DNA from: Euryarchaeota archaeon UBA486
GTDB taxonomy: Archaea; Thermoplasmatota; Poseidoniia; Poseidoniales; Poseidoniaceae
Assembly (NCBI GenBank): GCA_002497765.1
Contig: DAET01000037.1
Location: forward strand, 1-24,394
Reading direction: 5' to 3'
DNA: 24,394 nucleotides
Within the stretch, counting starts at the first letter, position 1, and each line of letters opens with the position of its first letter. The position numbers and the translations under genes were made by a program. A model generated the notes under the pieces. The model saw nothing but the letters and a program-made list of their open reading frames with translations. It was not told the origin of the DNA and made no database searches. This document shows positions 15,461-22,406 of the stretch, one piece after another.

Positions 15461-16132
15461 TCATGGCGAGGACGGGTGTCGGTCGTCAACAAAGTCGTAA
15501 TCCACGCCGCAAGGTCGGCTGTAAATTTCAAGGTCGATGTGAGGCATCAGTTCAATTCGGTCCTCGCGCAAAATGCCACGGCGCCGAAGCACCTTGACCG
15601 CGCTGTGAACGGTGGCACGTGTGCGCCCCAATCGTCGAGCAAGGGCGGCCTGAGAGCGGGGTACGCCTTCACGGTCGATGTTCTCGATGATCATCCGTTG
15701 GACCGGCGACAGGCCGATGGGCAACTGCTGAGCCATGCGCTCTTCGCCCACCACTTTGCTGCGCAGCACTTCGACCTGGCTCGGCCCACCAGCGAAGTAA
15801 CAGGTGCGTCCGTTCACGGGCATCACGGTGACCGCACGGCGAGTTTGGAGCACATCCAGGTGGTGGCGAAGGGTGCCGTTGGCGGTGTTCATCACCGTCT
15901 GCAGTTCACGGTAGCAAAGTCCCGGTCGAGCTTCGAGTGTGGATAAAATGCGGCGGCGCAGCGGGTGCTCGTAGCTGGTGGCACGGGTTGAGATGCCACC
16001 GATGGCCATGGCGCCGACGGTGCCAGCAAAGGTGGCCAGGCCGCCAGCGATGCCGACCACGCCGCTGGCAGCGCCCGTAAGTCCAGCCGCCAACCAAGGG
16101 CGCTGACGGGTCCACTGTGCGAGCAGAGGCAT
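15461..16132 (-). CDS. Membrane-anchored protein with two winged-helix domains
   Basis: A predicted membrane-bound transcription regulator of 223 residues. Residues about 13-46 form a Gly/Ala-rich hydrophobic stretch (AAGLTGAASGVVGIAGGLAT and on) that could cross the membrane once or as a hairpin. A first winged helix covers about 57-115 (HPLRRRILSTLEARPGLCYR, then TANGTLRHHLDVLQ, with a wing VNGRTCYFAGG). A second covers about 140-190 (SPVQRMIIENIDREG, then RLGRTRATVHSAVKVLRRRG). Tandem winged helices on a short membrane anchor are known among uncharacterised archaeal regulators. The ATG at 16132 starts just before the hydrophobic region. CTTAAGG about 28 bases upstream could be a weak TATA-like element. 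It heads the leftward run that continues into the next winged-helix gene. Confidence 0.75.
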   Translation of the reverse strand: MPLLAQWTRQRPWLAAGLTGAASGVVGIAGGLATFAGTVGAMAIGGISTRATSYEHPLRRRILSTLEARPGLCYRELQTVMNTANGTLRHHLDVLQTRRAVTVMPVNGRTCYFAGGPSQVEVLRSKVVGEERMAQQLPIGLSPVQRMIIENIDREGVPRSQAALARRLGRTRATVHSAVKVLRRRGILREDRIELMPHIDLEIYSRPCGVDYDFVDDRHPSSP

Positions 16133-16215
16133 GAGTTGTGGTTGGCCTTCTCCTCCCTTAAGCCATCGCTTGATTGTGTGGCCATTTCGTTGCCCACCTC
16201 AATCCCTTTTCTTCG

Positions 16216-16223
16216 GTTAAATA
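16216..16223 (+). promoter_or_regulatory. TATA-like box of the PPP phosphatase gene
   Basis: GTTAAATA, about 41 bases before the ATG at 16262. A short leader would include GAAGTGAG at 16251-16258 as a ribosome site. Confidence 0.45.
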
Positions 16224-16261
16224 GGCTCGCAGGTACTTGTTTATGTTAGGGAAGTGAGACC

Positions 16262-17062
16262 ATGAGGGACCGTGAATTGGAGGAAAAAATACAGGCAGAT
16301 TTGGATGCTGGCGGTAATGTCTGGGTGGTCGGTGACGTTCACGGATTTTTCCAGTCGATGAACGAATTGTGTGCTCGGTTGAACCTTCAAGACGGCGATT
16401 GGGTGGTGTTTCTGGGGGATTTGATCGACCGCGGGCCGAACAGTTTCGGCGTGGTTCACGATGTCATGCATCATCCGCACTACTGCACGGTTCGTGGTAA
16501 TCACGAGGACATGATGGTCCGGCAATTTACCATGGAGAAGCTCCGCACACCCGACACTGACGTGATGCTTTGGATGCGAAACGGCGGCAACACCACCGTG
16601 GCTTCGTACATGGACTCGGTCCGAAACGAAGCGGGTGAGATGGATGAGGGCGCCCTTGAGCGTGTGGCGGCCGAGCACACGGCGTGGATGGCCAACTTGC
16701 CGACGCACATCGTTCTCGACCGCTGGCGCTTGGTTCATGCAGGCTATTCACCCGACGTCCCGCTGGACGAGCAACGGGACGAAGATTTGCTTTGGATTCG
16801 TGGTGCCTTCCATCACGCTGTTTCCCCGGTTGACGATAAACGAACCATCGTGTTTGGTCACACGCCGACCGTGGGTCTCCCCGGCCATACAGCTGAGGAT
16901 TGGGGGGCGGTCTGGCACAGCAGCGTGAAGTTGGTCGACGGACGCTCAGCAGCGATTGGTTTGGACACGTGCCTGTATCACGGCCCTGGCGAGCGCCGTG
17001 CATTGACGGCGATGAACCTGCGAACCGGTGAAGTGATTCAGCAACATCGGGTTGAGGCTTAG
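16262..17062 (+). CDS. PPP-family metallophosphoesterase (protein phosphatase or ApaH-like)
   Basis: This is a two-metal phosphatase that could act on phosphoprotein Ser/Thr or on dinucleoside polyphosphates. The 266-residue protein shows the complete motif set in order: GDVHG (24-28), GDLIDRGP (52-59), GNHE (79-82), the metal-binding histidine in LVHAGY near 159, and GHTP near 199. Length and motifs resemble bacterial PrpA/PrpB-type phosphatases and symmetrical Ap4A hydrolases; the sequence alone does not separate these. It is soluble, with no signal or membrane segment. It is divergent from the membrane-anchored winged-helix gene and convergent with the HxlR gene, with which it shares four bases at the stop codons (17059-17062). 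Confidence 0.88.
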   Translation: MRDRELEEKIQADLDAGGNVWVVGDVHGFFQSMNELCARLNLQDGDWVVFLGDLIDRGPNSFGVVHDVMHHPHYCTVRGNHEDMMVRQFTMEKLRTPDTDVMLWMRNGGNTTVASYMDSVRNEAGEMDEGALERVAAEHTAWMANLPTHIVLDRWRLVHAGYSPDVPLDEQRDEDLLWIRGAFHHAVSPVDDKRTIVFGHTPTVGLPGHTAEDWGAVWHSSVKLVDGRSAAIGLDTCLYHGPGERRALTAMNLRTGEVIQQHRVEA

Positions 17063-17514
17063 GCCTTCACCACGGAGCCGGCCACCATTTTGAGATGGGC
17101 CACGAGTGGAGAAAGCAAGCGGCCACAGGTCATGCCGTGGGCGCTGAGTTCGTAGCTCACTTTGACCGGCGGACCGTCGGTGACCACCCGCAGGACCAAC
17201 CCTTCTTCGGTCAGGAATCGAAGTTTGTCCGAGAGGGTTCGGCTTGAAATACCGGTGAGCATGGATTTCATTTCGTTGAACCGGCGAGGTCCGGTGATGT
17301 AGAGGGTGGCGAGAATTTCGATGGTCCACCGGGAGGCAAAAACGTGGAGAGCTTCCACTGCGGCTTCCACTTCCCATTCAGCGTTGTAGGGCCCCTGGTT
17401 GGAGTGTTGCGCCAGCAGATGTCGGATGGATCGGCCACTCTCAAGGGTGGTCTGAATGCCGTTTTCAATCGCATCGTACGACTCGCTGGGGATGGACATC
17501 GGGGGTTCTGGCAT
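17059..17514 (-). CDS. HxlR-family winged-helix transcription regulator
   Basis: A small DNA-binding regulator of 151 residues. The HxlR domain covers about residues 47-140, recognised by FASRWTIEILATLYITGPRR followed by FNEMKSMLTGISSRTLSDKL, then LRFLTEEGLVLR and a wing with VKVSYELSAHG. The domain ends in CGRLLSPLVAHL, as usual. The N-terminal 45 residues are an extension not typical of the family. One cysteine (in MTCGRL) is present, so a thiol-sensing role is not excluded, but the usual N-terminal sensing cysteine is absent. The ATG at 17514 is the first in frame; the ATG at 17499 is an alternative, and no ribosome site is clear for either. It is divergent from a glycosyltransferase gene, 97 bases away, which may be its target. 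Confidence 0.88.
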   Translation of the reverse strand: MPEPPMSIPSESYDAIENGIQTTLESGRSIRHLLAQHSNQGPYNAEWEVEAAVEALHVFASRWTIEILATLYITGPRRFNEMKSMLTGISSRTLSDKLRFLTEEGLVLRVVTDGPPVKVSYELSAHGMTCGRLLSPLVAHLKMVAGSVVKA

Positions 17515-17611
17515 GGTGGGTTCGTTTCGTGCGAACCCCTCAGACTACTTGATGTCTTTTCCACACTTGATGCCCTCATTCACCCCAACTACGCCTGCGT
17601 TCAATCTGCGA

Positions 17612-18826
17612 ATGTCATCCCTTGAAGAGGAGGCGTCGCCTGCCCCCATCATGGAGTCCACTGGGTCGTCGTCCTCCACCAGGCAAATCGTCCTGGTGCG
17701 CGGTGGTGCCTTGACGCCCTTCTCGGGGCTGGGTGGTGCCCATGCCACGCTTGTGGAACACCATAAGGACGGACGGTTTCCCTCCCTTCTGCTCAAGGAG
17801 GTGATGGAATACCCCGTTCAATCCTCCGCGTTCGCCCGCCTTCGGATTCGCTGGAGCCAGCATCCCAAACGGGTGGCTGGTGTCTGCAAGCGCCTCCTCG
17901 GACCCACCGATGTGCTCCACATCACCGACCAAGAACAAGCCCACCTGGTGCCTCCTCGCTCATCACAGCGACCGAAAGTGGTGGTCACCGTTCACGACGT
18001 GTTCCATTTGTTTCCCTACGAGCAACGCATTGCGTTGACCGACGGTGAGGCATCGTTGGGCACGTCCGTGGTCGCTGTGGGCGACCAGCGGCCCGGTATG
18101 GTACGGCGCCGAGATCTCAAGAAGCTCAAGGCCGGATTGGCCAGGGCCGACCTCCTCGTCTGCGATTCGGAACACACCCGTCAGCGTTGCGAGGCGGCCT
18201 TCCCCAACGTCGCCTCGATGACGGTGCCTTTGGGGCTGAACATGGAGGCCTTTGCACCCGGTGCTGGGCGCGATAAGAACACGGTGTTCACGATGCTCTA
18301 CGTCGGTTCCGCCGACCCACGCAAGCGGCGTTCGTTCCTTGAGCGAGTGCTCTCTACCTGCAAGGCGGACGTGCTGGCCAACTCGGTGCTTCACATCGTG
18401 GGCGACCGAAGCCCAGAGGCTCACGCCATGGCTTCGTCGCTCAAGATGGAGGTCGTGGTTCATCCACGTCTCGATGATCAGGCGCTCATGGATTTGCGTC
18501 ATGGCGCTGACCTGCTCCTGTTTCCCAGTGCCGCCGAAGGCTACGGCTACCCACCCATTGAGGCCATGGCAGCGGGCTGCCCCGTGCTGTGTTCTGACCT
18601 GCCCGCCCACAACGAACTGATGCCAGCGGGCAGTTGCCTGCCTGCTGGCGACATCGCCACCTGGCGTGAGGCCGTCGATGCAATGTACCGTACGTGGGAC
18701 GAAAGCAAGGCTTGGGTGCCTGATCAGGCCCTGATGGAGCATGCTCGGACCTTTTCCAGCGAAGCGTTCGTTGAACGCATGAACGCCGCCTACGACGACG
18801 TCTTGAACCGTCCAACTCCACAATGA
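17612..18826 (+). CDS. Family 4 (GT-B) glycosyltransferase
   Basis: This protein transfers a sugar from a nucleotide donor, probably to a lipid- or protein-linked glycan. From the ATG at 17612 it has 404 residues. The C-terminal donor domain has YVGSADPRKRRSFLERVL and the retaining-GT signature E309 to E317 in EGYGYPPIEAMAAGCPVLCS. The N-terminal domain begins VLVRGGALTPFSGLGGAH, with a Gly-rich loop as expected for the acceptor side, and contains VVTVHDVFHLFP. No membrane helix is visible. An upstream frame remains open as far as 17456 but overlaps the HxlR gene; the ATG at 17651 is an alternative start. Donor and acceptor are unknown. It may cooperate with the glycosyltransferase and GDP-mannose dehydratase at the right end of the window. 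Confidence 0.87.
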   Translation: MSSLEEEASPAPIMESTGSSSSTRQIVLVRGGALTPFSGLGGAHATLVEHHKDGRFPSLLLKEVMEYPVQSSAFARLRIRWSQHPKRVAGVCKRLLGPTDVLHITDQEQAHLVPPRSSQRPKVVVTVHDVFHLFPYEQRIALTDGEASLGTSVVAVGDQRPGMVRRRDLKKLKAGLARADLLVCDSEHTRQRCEAAFPNVASMTVPLGLNMEAFAPGAGRDKNTVFTMLYVGSADPRKRRSFLERVLSTCKADVLANSVLHIVGDRSPEAHAMASSLKMEVVVHPRLDDQALMDLRHGADLLLFPSAAEGYGYPPIEAMAAGCPVLCSDLPAHNELMPAGSCLPAGDIATWREAVDAMYRTWDESKAWVPDQALMEHARTFSSEAFVERMNAAYDDVLNRPTPQ

Positions 18827-18830
18827 CGGA

Positions 18831-18840
18831 TTTTTATGTA
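18831..18840 (+). promoter_or_regulatory. TATA-like box of the hydroxyacyl-CoA dehydrogenase/hydratase gene
   Basis: TTTTTATGTA, centred about 27 bases before the ATG at 18863, so transcription would begin at or next to the start codon (leaderless). Confidence 0.5.
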
Positions 18841-18862
18841 GTGCATTGAATTCGGACGGACC

Positions 18863-20932
18863 ATGCAACCTATCCAACGTGTGGCCGTGGTCGGCGCAGG
18901 CAACATGGGCTCCGGCATCGCTCAGAAAAGCGCTCAGGAAGAATTTGACGTCCAAATGGTCGACCGTGAACTCCAGTGGGTCGAGCGCGGCCAATCCATC
19001 ATCGCCAACTTCCTTGAGGAAGCCGTGGAGCGTCGCATTTTCTCGCCCGCACAGGTTGAGGCCATTCAAGGACGCATCACCGGCGTGGTGGGCGTGGAGA
19101 ACACCGCTGAAAACACCGACCTGGTCATTGAAGCCGTGTTCGAGGACTTCGATGTCAAAACCGCCGTGTTCAACGCCCTTGACGAAGCCTGTGGCGACAA
19201 CACCATCCTCGCCTCGAACACGTCTTCGCTGTCCGTCAATGCGCTGGCCGAAGCCACCGGTCGAGCCGACCGTTTTGTCGGTCTGCATTTCTTCTACCAT
19301 CCCGCCAAGAATCGTTTGGTGGAGGTCATCCCCGCTGAAGCCTCTAGTCAGGAAACCATCGACAAGGTCGTTCAGTACTGCAAGATGCTCGGCAAGGTGG
19401 TCATCGTGTGCGCAGACCGACCCGGATTTGTCGTGAACCGCTTCTTCGTCCCGTGGTTGAACGAAGCCTGCTTGCTGCTCGAGGAAGGCGCTGCCAACGC
19501 CGCCCAAATCGACGCCATCGCCTGCAAGGCCTTCCGTATCGGTCTCGGCCCCTTCGGTCTGATGAACCTGACCGGCCCACCCATTGCGCTCCATTCCACC
19601 GACTACCTCGCCGAGCAACTCAACACCCCTCGCTACACGGGGGCTGCGAACCTGCGTGCGCTGGTTGAGGCCAACGAACAGTGGGACGTCTCCGAGGAGG
19701 CCACCTACACCGACGAGCAGTACACGGCCGTGTCCGAGCGCCTGCTCGGCGTGGTGTTTGGTGTCGCTGCCCAAATCGTGGAGGAAGACATCTGCAGCAT
19801 GGAAGACGTTGACCGAGGGGCCAAAGTGGGCCTGCGATGGGCCCGTGGACCGTTTGAGATGATGAATCGAATCGGCGTCGGTGAAGCCTGCCGCATGGCC
19901 AAAGCCTACGCCCAAACCGCCGGTGAAGGCTGGACCGTTCCCGCCTTCTTCTCCGATCAAGGCGATGCCGCTTGGGACTTCTCCTATGTCGACAGCCGCG
20001 TTAACGGTGGTGTGGCCACCCTCACCATCAACCGCCCTGAAGCGATGAATGCGCTCAACGTCACCGTCGTGAGTCAGTTGACAGAGGCTGTCGCCGCTGC
20101 CAACGCCAACGATGCGGTCCACACCATCGTGCTCGACGGTGCGGGCAAGGCCTTCGTGGCTGGCGCTGACGTGAAATTCTTCGTTGACAAGATACGCGCC
20201 GATGCCATTCCAGACATTTACGACTTTACCGCTGAAGGCCACGAGCTGCTGAACATGCTGGAGACCTCCAGCAAGACCACCGTTGCGCTGACCACCGGGC
20301 TGGCGCTCGGCGGCGGCCTCGAACTCGCATTGGCCTGCGACTACCGCATCGGCACCCGTCGCACCCAATTCCGCTTCCCCGAGACCTCCATTGGCATCTA
20401 CCCGGGCCTGGGCGGTTCACAACGCCCCGCTCGTATCTGTGGCATCCCCGTGGCTCGCTGGGCGGTCTTGGCGGGCAATTTCATGGACGCCACCACGGCG
20501 GCTGACCTCGGCTTGGTCACGCATCTCGTTGACGTGGCGGGCGTGGACGAATGCATTTCGACGCTCGCTTCCGAGGGCAAGCCAGCGGTCAAGTACCCCG
20601 GTCAACCGACCAATCCGTCCTCACCGGTGGCCAAGTTTGCCACCTCGTTCTTTGCCGACGAGAACATGCCCGTGCTGATGAACGGTGAATGCCCCGAGGG
20701 CTTTGACCAAGGCGAGAAGATCGTGGCTCGTCAAATCAAGAGCCTGTCCTTTACGGCGCCCATTGGATTGCAAATGGCCAGCGACCTCATCGATGCGACA
20801 GCCAGCACGGATTTGCAGGCAGGTCTCCAACTGGAATTGGACGGCCTGAACACCATTTTCGCCACCAAGGACGCCCTCGAAGGGCTTTCAGCGCTGATTG
20901 AGAACCGACGACCGACCTACACCAACCAGTGA
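18863..20932 (+). CDS. Fused 3-hydroxyacyl-CoA dehydrogenase / enoyl-CoA hydratase
   Basis: This bifunctional enzyme hydrates enoyl-CoA and oxidises the 3-hydroxyacyl-CoA, two successive steps of fatty-acid beta-oxidation. In the 689-residue protein the dehydrogenase comes first. Its NAD site is VAVVGAGNMGSGIA (8-21), the catalytic region is ASNTSSLSV (117-125), H142 and E154, and the helical domain has GFVVNRFFVPWLNEACLLLE. The hydratase (crotonase) domain begins near 375 and has its oxyanion segment and first catalytic glutamate in LALGGGLELALACD (E487), and the second in FPETSIGIYPGLGGSQR (E507). The 20-residue spacing matches E144/E164 of crotonase. The domain order is the archaeal one, opposite to bacterial FadB. 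The usual HFFNP motif reads HFFYHP. The gene stands alone with its own promoter; its stop is one base from the opposing small-protein stop. Confidence 0.93.
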   Translation: MQPIQRVAVVGAGNMGSGIAQKSAQEEFDVQMVDRELQWVERGQSIIANFLEEAVERRIFSPAQVEAIQGRITGVVGVENTAENTDLVIEAVFEDFDVKTAVFNALDEACGDNTILASNTSSLSVNALAEATGRADRFVGLHFFYHPAKNRLVEVIPAEASSQETIDKVVQYCKMLGKVVIVCADRPGFVVNRFFVPWLNEACLLLEEGAANAAQIDAIACKAFRIGLGPFGLMNLTGPPIALHSTDYLAEQLNTPRYTGAANLRALVEANEQWDVSEEATYTDEQYTAVSERLLGVVFGVAAQIVEEDICSMEDVDRGAKVGLRWARGPFEMMNRIGVGEACRMAKAYAQTAGEGWTVPAFFSDQGDAAWDFSYVDSRVNGGVATLTINRPEAMNALNVTVVSQLTEAVAAANANDAVHTIVLDGAGKAFVAGADVKFFVDKIRADAIPDIYDFTAEGHELLNMLETSSKTTVALTTGLALGGGLELALACDYRIGTRRTQFRFPETSIGIYPGLGGSQRPARICGIPVARWAVLAGNFMDATTAADLGLVTHLVDVAGVDECISTLASEGKPAVKYPGQPTNPSSPVAKFATSFFADENMPVLMNGECPEGFDQGEKIVARQIKSLSFTAPIGLQMASDLIDATASTDLQAGLQLELDGLNTIFATKDALEGLSALIENRRPTYTNQ

Positions 20933-20933
20933 A

Positions 20934-21170
20934 TCAAGCCCACTGACTGGCCAAGTCGGTCATCGCCTGAACCACGGCGAGGATGTCCACTTGCTCACCG
21001 CTCTCTTGAGCCATCTGCAGGCGGTTTTTCACGGCCTCGACGGTTTCCTCGCTCGGTGTTTCCCCCGTGAGTTCCTCGATGACGTCGGCGATGCTTCGCC
21101 CACGACCGTTCAGCACCGCCAAGAGCGCCTTGAATCGTTCTTCATCGTCCTTGGGTCCACGCGCCGTCAT
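20934..21170 (-). CDS. 78-residue acidic helical protein, third gene of the E1-like/JAMM operon
   Basis: I do not recognise this family. The ATG at 21170 overlaps the JAMM-protein stop (ATGA), and GAGGTGA at 21175-21181 sits four bases upstream, so it is very probably translated and coupled. The sequence is predicted mostly helical: ERFKALLAVLNGRGRS, then IADVIEELTGETPSEETVEA and DILAVVQAMTDLASQWA. It contains no cysteine, so it cannot be an E2-type carrier. It ends in QWA rather than Gly-Gly, so it does not look like a ready ubiquitin-like modifier. The longer frame upstream is only the shadow of the JAMM gene. It may be an adaptor, regulator or substrate of the two enzymes encoded with it; this is inference from position. 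Confidence 0.8.
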   Translation of the reverse strand: MTARGPKDDEERFKALLAVLNGRGRSIADVIEELTGETPSEETVEAVKNRLQMAQESGEQVDILAVVQAMTDLASQWA

Positions 21171-21715
21171 TCGCTCACCTCGGTGTTGATGTCGTTGAGG
21201 GTGTACCAGTCCGACCACGGCACGGGCTCCTCGTCTGTCCAATGGTTGAGCGGACCGTCCTCGGCGAGTGTGGCGGTCGTGTTGACCTCCACCAGCGAGC
21301 GGTTGCTGCTGTGTTTGGGTCCGGGTTGGCCGAGCACCATGGCGGACTCGAGGATGCGAGCGCCAAGACTGAGGCTGTTGACGTCGGTCCCGCTCCAGTA
21401 GGCGGCAAATCGGGGATGGGTGTGAACCCAGAGTTTGAACGGCAAGCGACCACCGACCGGTGGTTGAAGGGTCACCTGGCCGGCGGTTCCCCAGTCGATG
21501 AACACCTTGTCGTCGGCGTCGATGAGCACGGAGGTTTCGAGGCCGGCGAGGACGGAGAGCACGTAGACGCCGTCCCATCGACCCGCCTGGGCGAGGATGC
21601 GCTGAGCGTTGAGCAGATGCTCGTCGTTCACCCAGCGTTCTTCAGCGGCAAGGCAAGCCTGCTCCCAGGTCTCGTCGTTCAAGGGGAGGTCGGCTGCATC
21701 GGGAAGGCCGATCAT
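21167..21715 (-). CDS. JAMM/MPN+ (Mov34-type) zinc metalloprotease
   Basis: JAMM proteases cut isopeptide or peptide bonds at the C-terminus of ubiquitin-like proteins. The zinc signature is complete in LWVHTHPRFAAYWSGTD: H98-x-H100, seven residues, S108, two residues, D111. E60 in LAGLETSVL is the likely catalytic glutamate, about 38 residues ahead of the first histidine. The 182-residue protein has an N-terminal helical extension (1-48) and a Trp-rich C-terminal segment. The start at 21715 is set by the ATGA overlap with the upstream E1-like gene and by GGAGGTGA at 21720-21727. Longer starts lie inside that gene. Coupling to an E1-like protein supports a role in removing or processing a small modifier, as for archaeal SAMP desampylases or bacterial E1-JAB pairs. 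The modifier is not encoded here. Confidence 0.88.
   Translation of the reverse strand: MIGLPDAADLPLNDETWEQACLAAEERWVNDEHLLNAQRILAQAGRWDGVYVLSVLAGLETSVLIDADDKVFIDWGTAGQVTLQPPVGGRLPFKLWVHTHPRFAAYWSGTDVNSLSLGARILESAMVLGQPGPKHSSNRSLVEVNTTATLAEDGPLNHWTDEEPVPWSDWYTLNDINTEVSE
21175..21181 (-). promoter_or_regulatory. Shine-Dalgarno site of the 78-residue gene
   Basis: GAGGTGA on the minus strand, four bases before the ATG at 21170. It is the main reason for accepting this short gene and its start. Confidence 0.65.
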
Positions 21716-22347
21716 GCGCTCACCTCCGGAAAAGCCAGCGACCCGTAGGTTAGGCTGCCCATCGACTGGACGGGGGCGTGTTGCCCACGCCATTGCTGAA
21801 GGGCCCATTGTGCACCGAAGGCGGCGGCCACGGCAAAACCGAACTCCAAGTTACCCGCCTCGAGGGCGCCAGCCACTTGACAGCTGGCCGGTTCGTGGTC
21901 GGGCGTCATGCGTTCAAGGAGCGTAGGGTTGGACGCCGAGGACAGCACCATCCAGCCGTCACCGCTGCAACGAACATCGAGCCATGGAACGTCGAGAGCG
22001 TGCACGAGGCGGCGAGGTTCCGGGCGGTCAACGCACACGATGACGAGGTCGTGACCGTTGAACTGCTCGGCCGAGCGAAGGTTTTCCTCGACGGCCCTGA
22101 CACGGAGGGTCGAGTTAGCATCGTCGAGGCGGGCGGCCAATGCGCTCACCTTGGCGTGACCGATGTCTTCGGTCGTGTAGCGTTGATGGCCCAAATTGGA
22201 CGCTTCAACGATGTCGGCGTCCATGAGCGTAATGCTGCCCTGCAAGTTGACCCTGCGAAGGGCGGCCACCAACAGTTCGGACAGTTGCGTGCCGATGCCT
22301 CCAGCACCGACCAGCAGCAGGTTTCGTGGCGATTGCTCTTCGTTCAT
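21712..22347 (-). CDS. E1-like ThiF/HesA-family adenylyltransferase (short form)
   Basis: E1-like proteins adenylate the C-terminus of ubiquitin-like or sulfur-carrier proteins. The 211-residue protein has the nucleotide loop LLLVGAGGIGTQL (10-22), D43 and D45 in LMDADIVEASNLGHQRY, N51, K66 in DIGHAKVSALA, and D107 in VIVCVDRPE. The position of the usual ATP-contacting arginine (NLxRQ) is histidine H54. The candidate active cysteine C156 lies in DHEPASCQVAGALE. No CxxC zinc pairs are seen, unlike MoeB or ThiF. This layout, from memory, is closest to short ThiF proteins of bacterial plasmid and phage ubiquitin-like operons (for example PRTRC). It is the first gene of the operon with JAMM and the 78-residue protein. 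A TATA-like box is 25 bases upstream. Confidence 0.88.
   Translation of the reverse strand: MNEEQSPRNLLLVGAGGIGTQLSELLVAALRRVNLQGSITLMDADIVEASNLGHQRYTTEDIGHAKVSALAARLDDANSTLRVRAVEENLRSAEQFNGHDLVIVCVDRPEPRRLVHALDVPWLDVRCSGDGWMVLSSASNPTLLERMTPDHEPASCQVAGALEAGNLEFGFAVAAAFGAQWALQQWRGQHAPVQSMGSLTYGSLAFPEVSA
21720..21727 (-). promoter_or_regulatory. Shine-Dalgarno site of the JAMM gene
   Basis: GGAGGTGA on the minus strand, four bases before the ATG at 21715, inside the end of the E1-like gene. It is the strongest ribosome site in the window. Confidence 0.7.
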
Positions 22348-22367
22348 ACACGAGAAGGTTCTCCACG

Positions 22368-22377
22368 CTAAATAAAG
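22368..22377 (-). promoter_or_regulatory. TATA-like box of the E1-like/JAMM operon
   Basis: CTTTATTTAG on the minus strand, centred about 25 bases before the ATG at 22347, in an otherwise GC-rich gap of 59 bases. The distance predicts leaderless transcription of the E1-like gene, so the operon has its own promoter separate from the upstream glycosyltransferase. Confidence 0.6.
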
Positions 22378-22406
22378 AATCCAAGAAAACGAGGAAAGAT
22401 GACCCT

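Noticed and set aside
17456..17611. Upstream extension of the first glycosyltransferase
   Set aside because: It overlaps the divergent HxlR gene and does not resemble the family's N-terminus.
17963..20368. An 801-residue open frame on the minus strand
   Set aside because: It is antisense to the glycosyltransferase and the hydroxyacyl-CoA dehydrogenase fusion, both with intact motifs; long shadow frames are expected at this GC content.
20934..21170. The 78-residue protein as a ubiquitin-like modifier
   Set aside because: No terminal Gly-Gly, no beta-grasp-like strand pattern, mostly helical sequence.
20934..21578. A 214-residue protein in the frame of the 78-residue gene
   Set aside because: The first 136 residues are Arg/Pro-rich antiparallel-style shadow of the JAMM gene in another frame; a strong ribosome site marks the ATG at 21170 instead.
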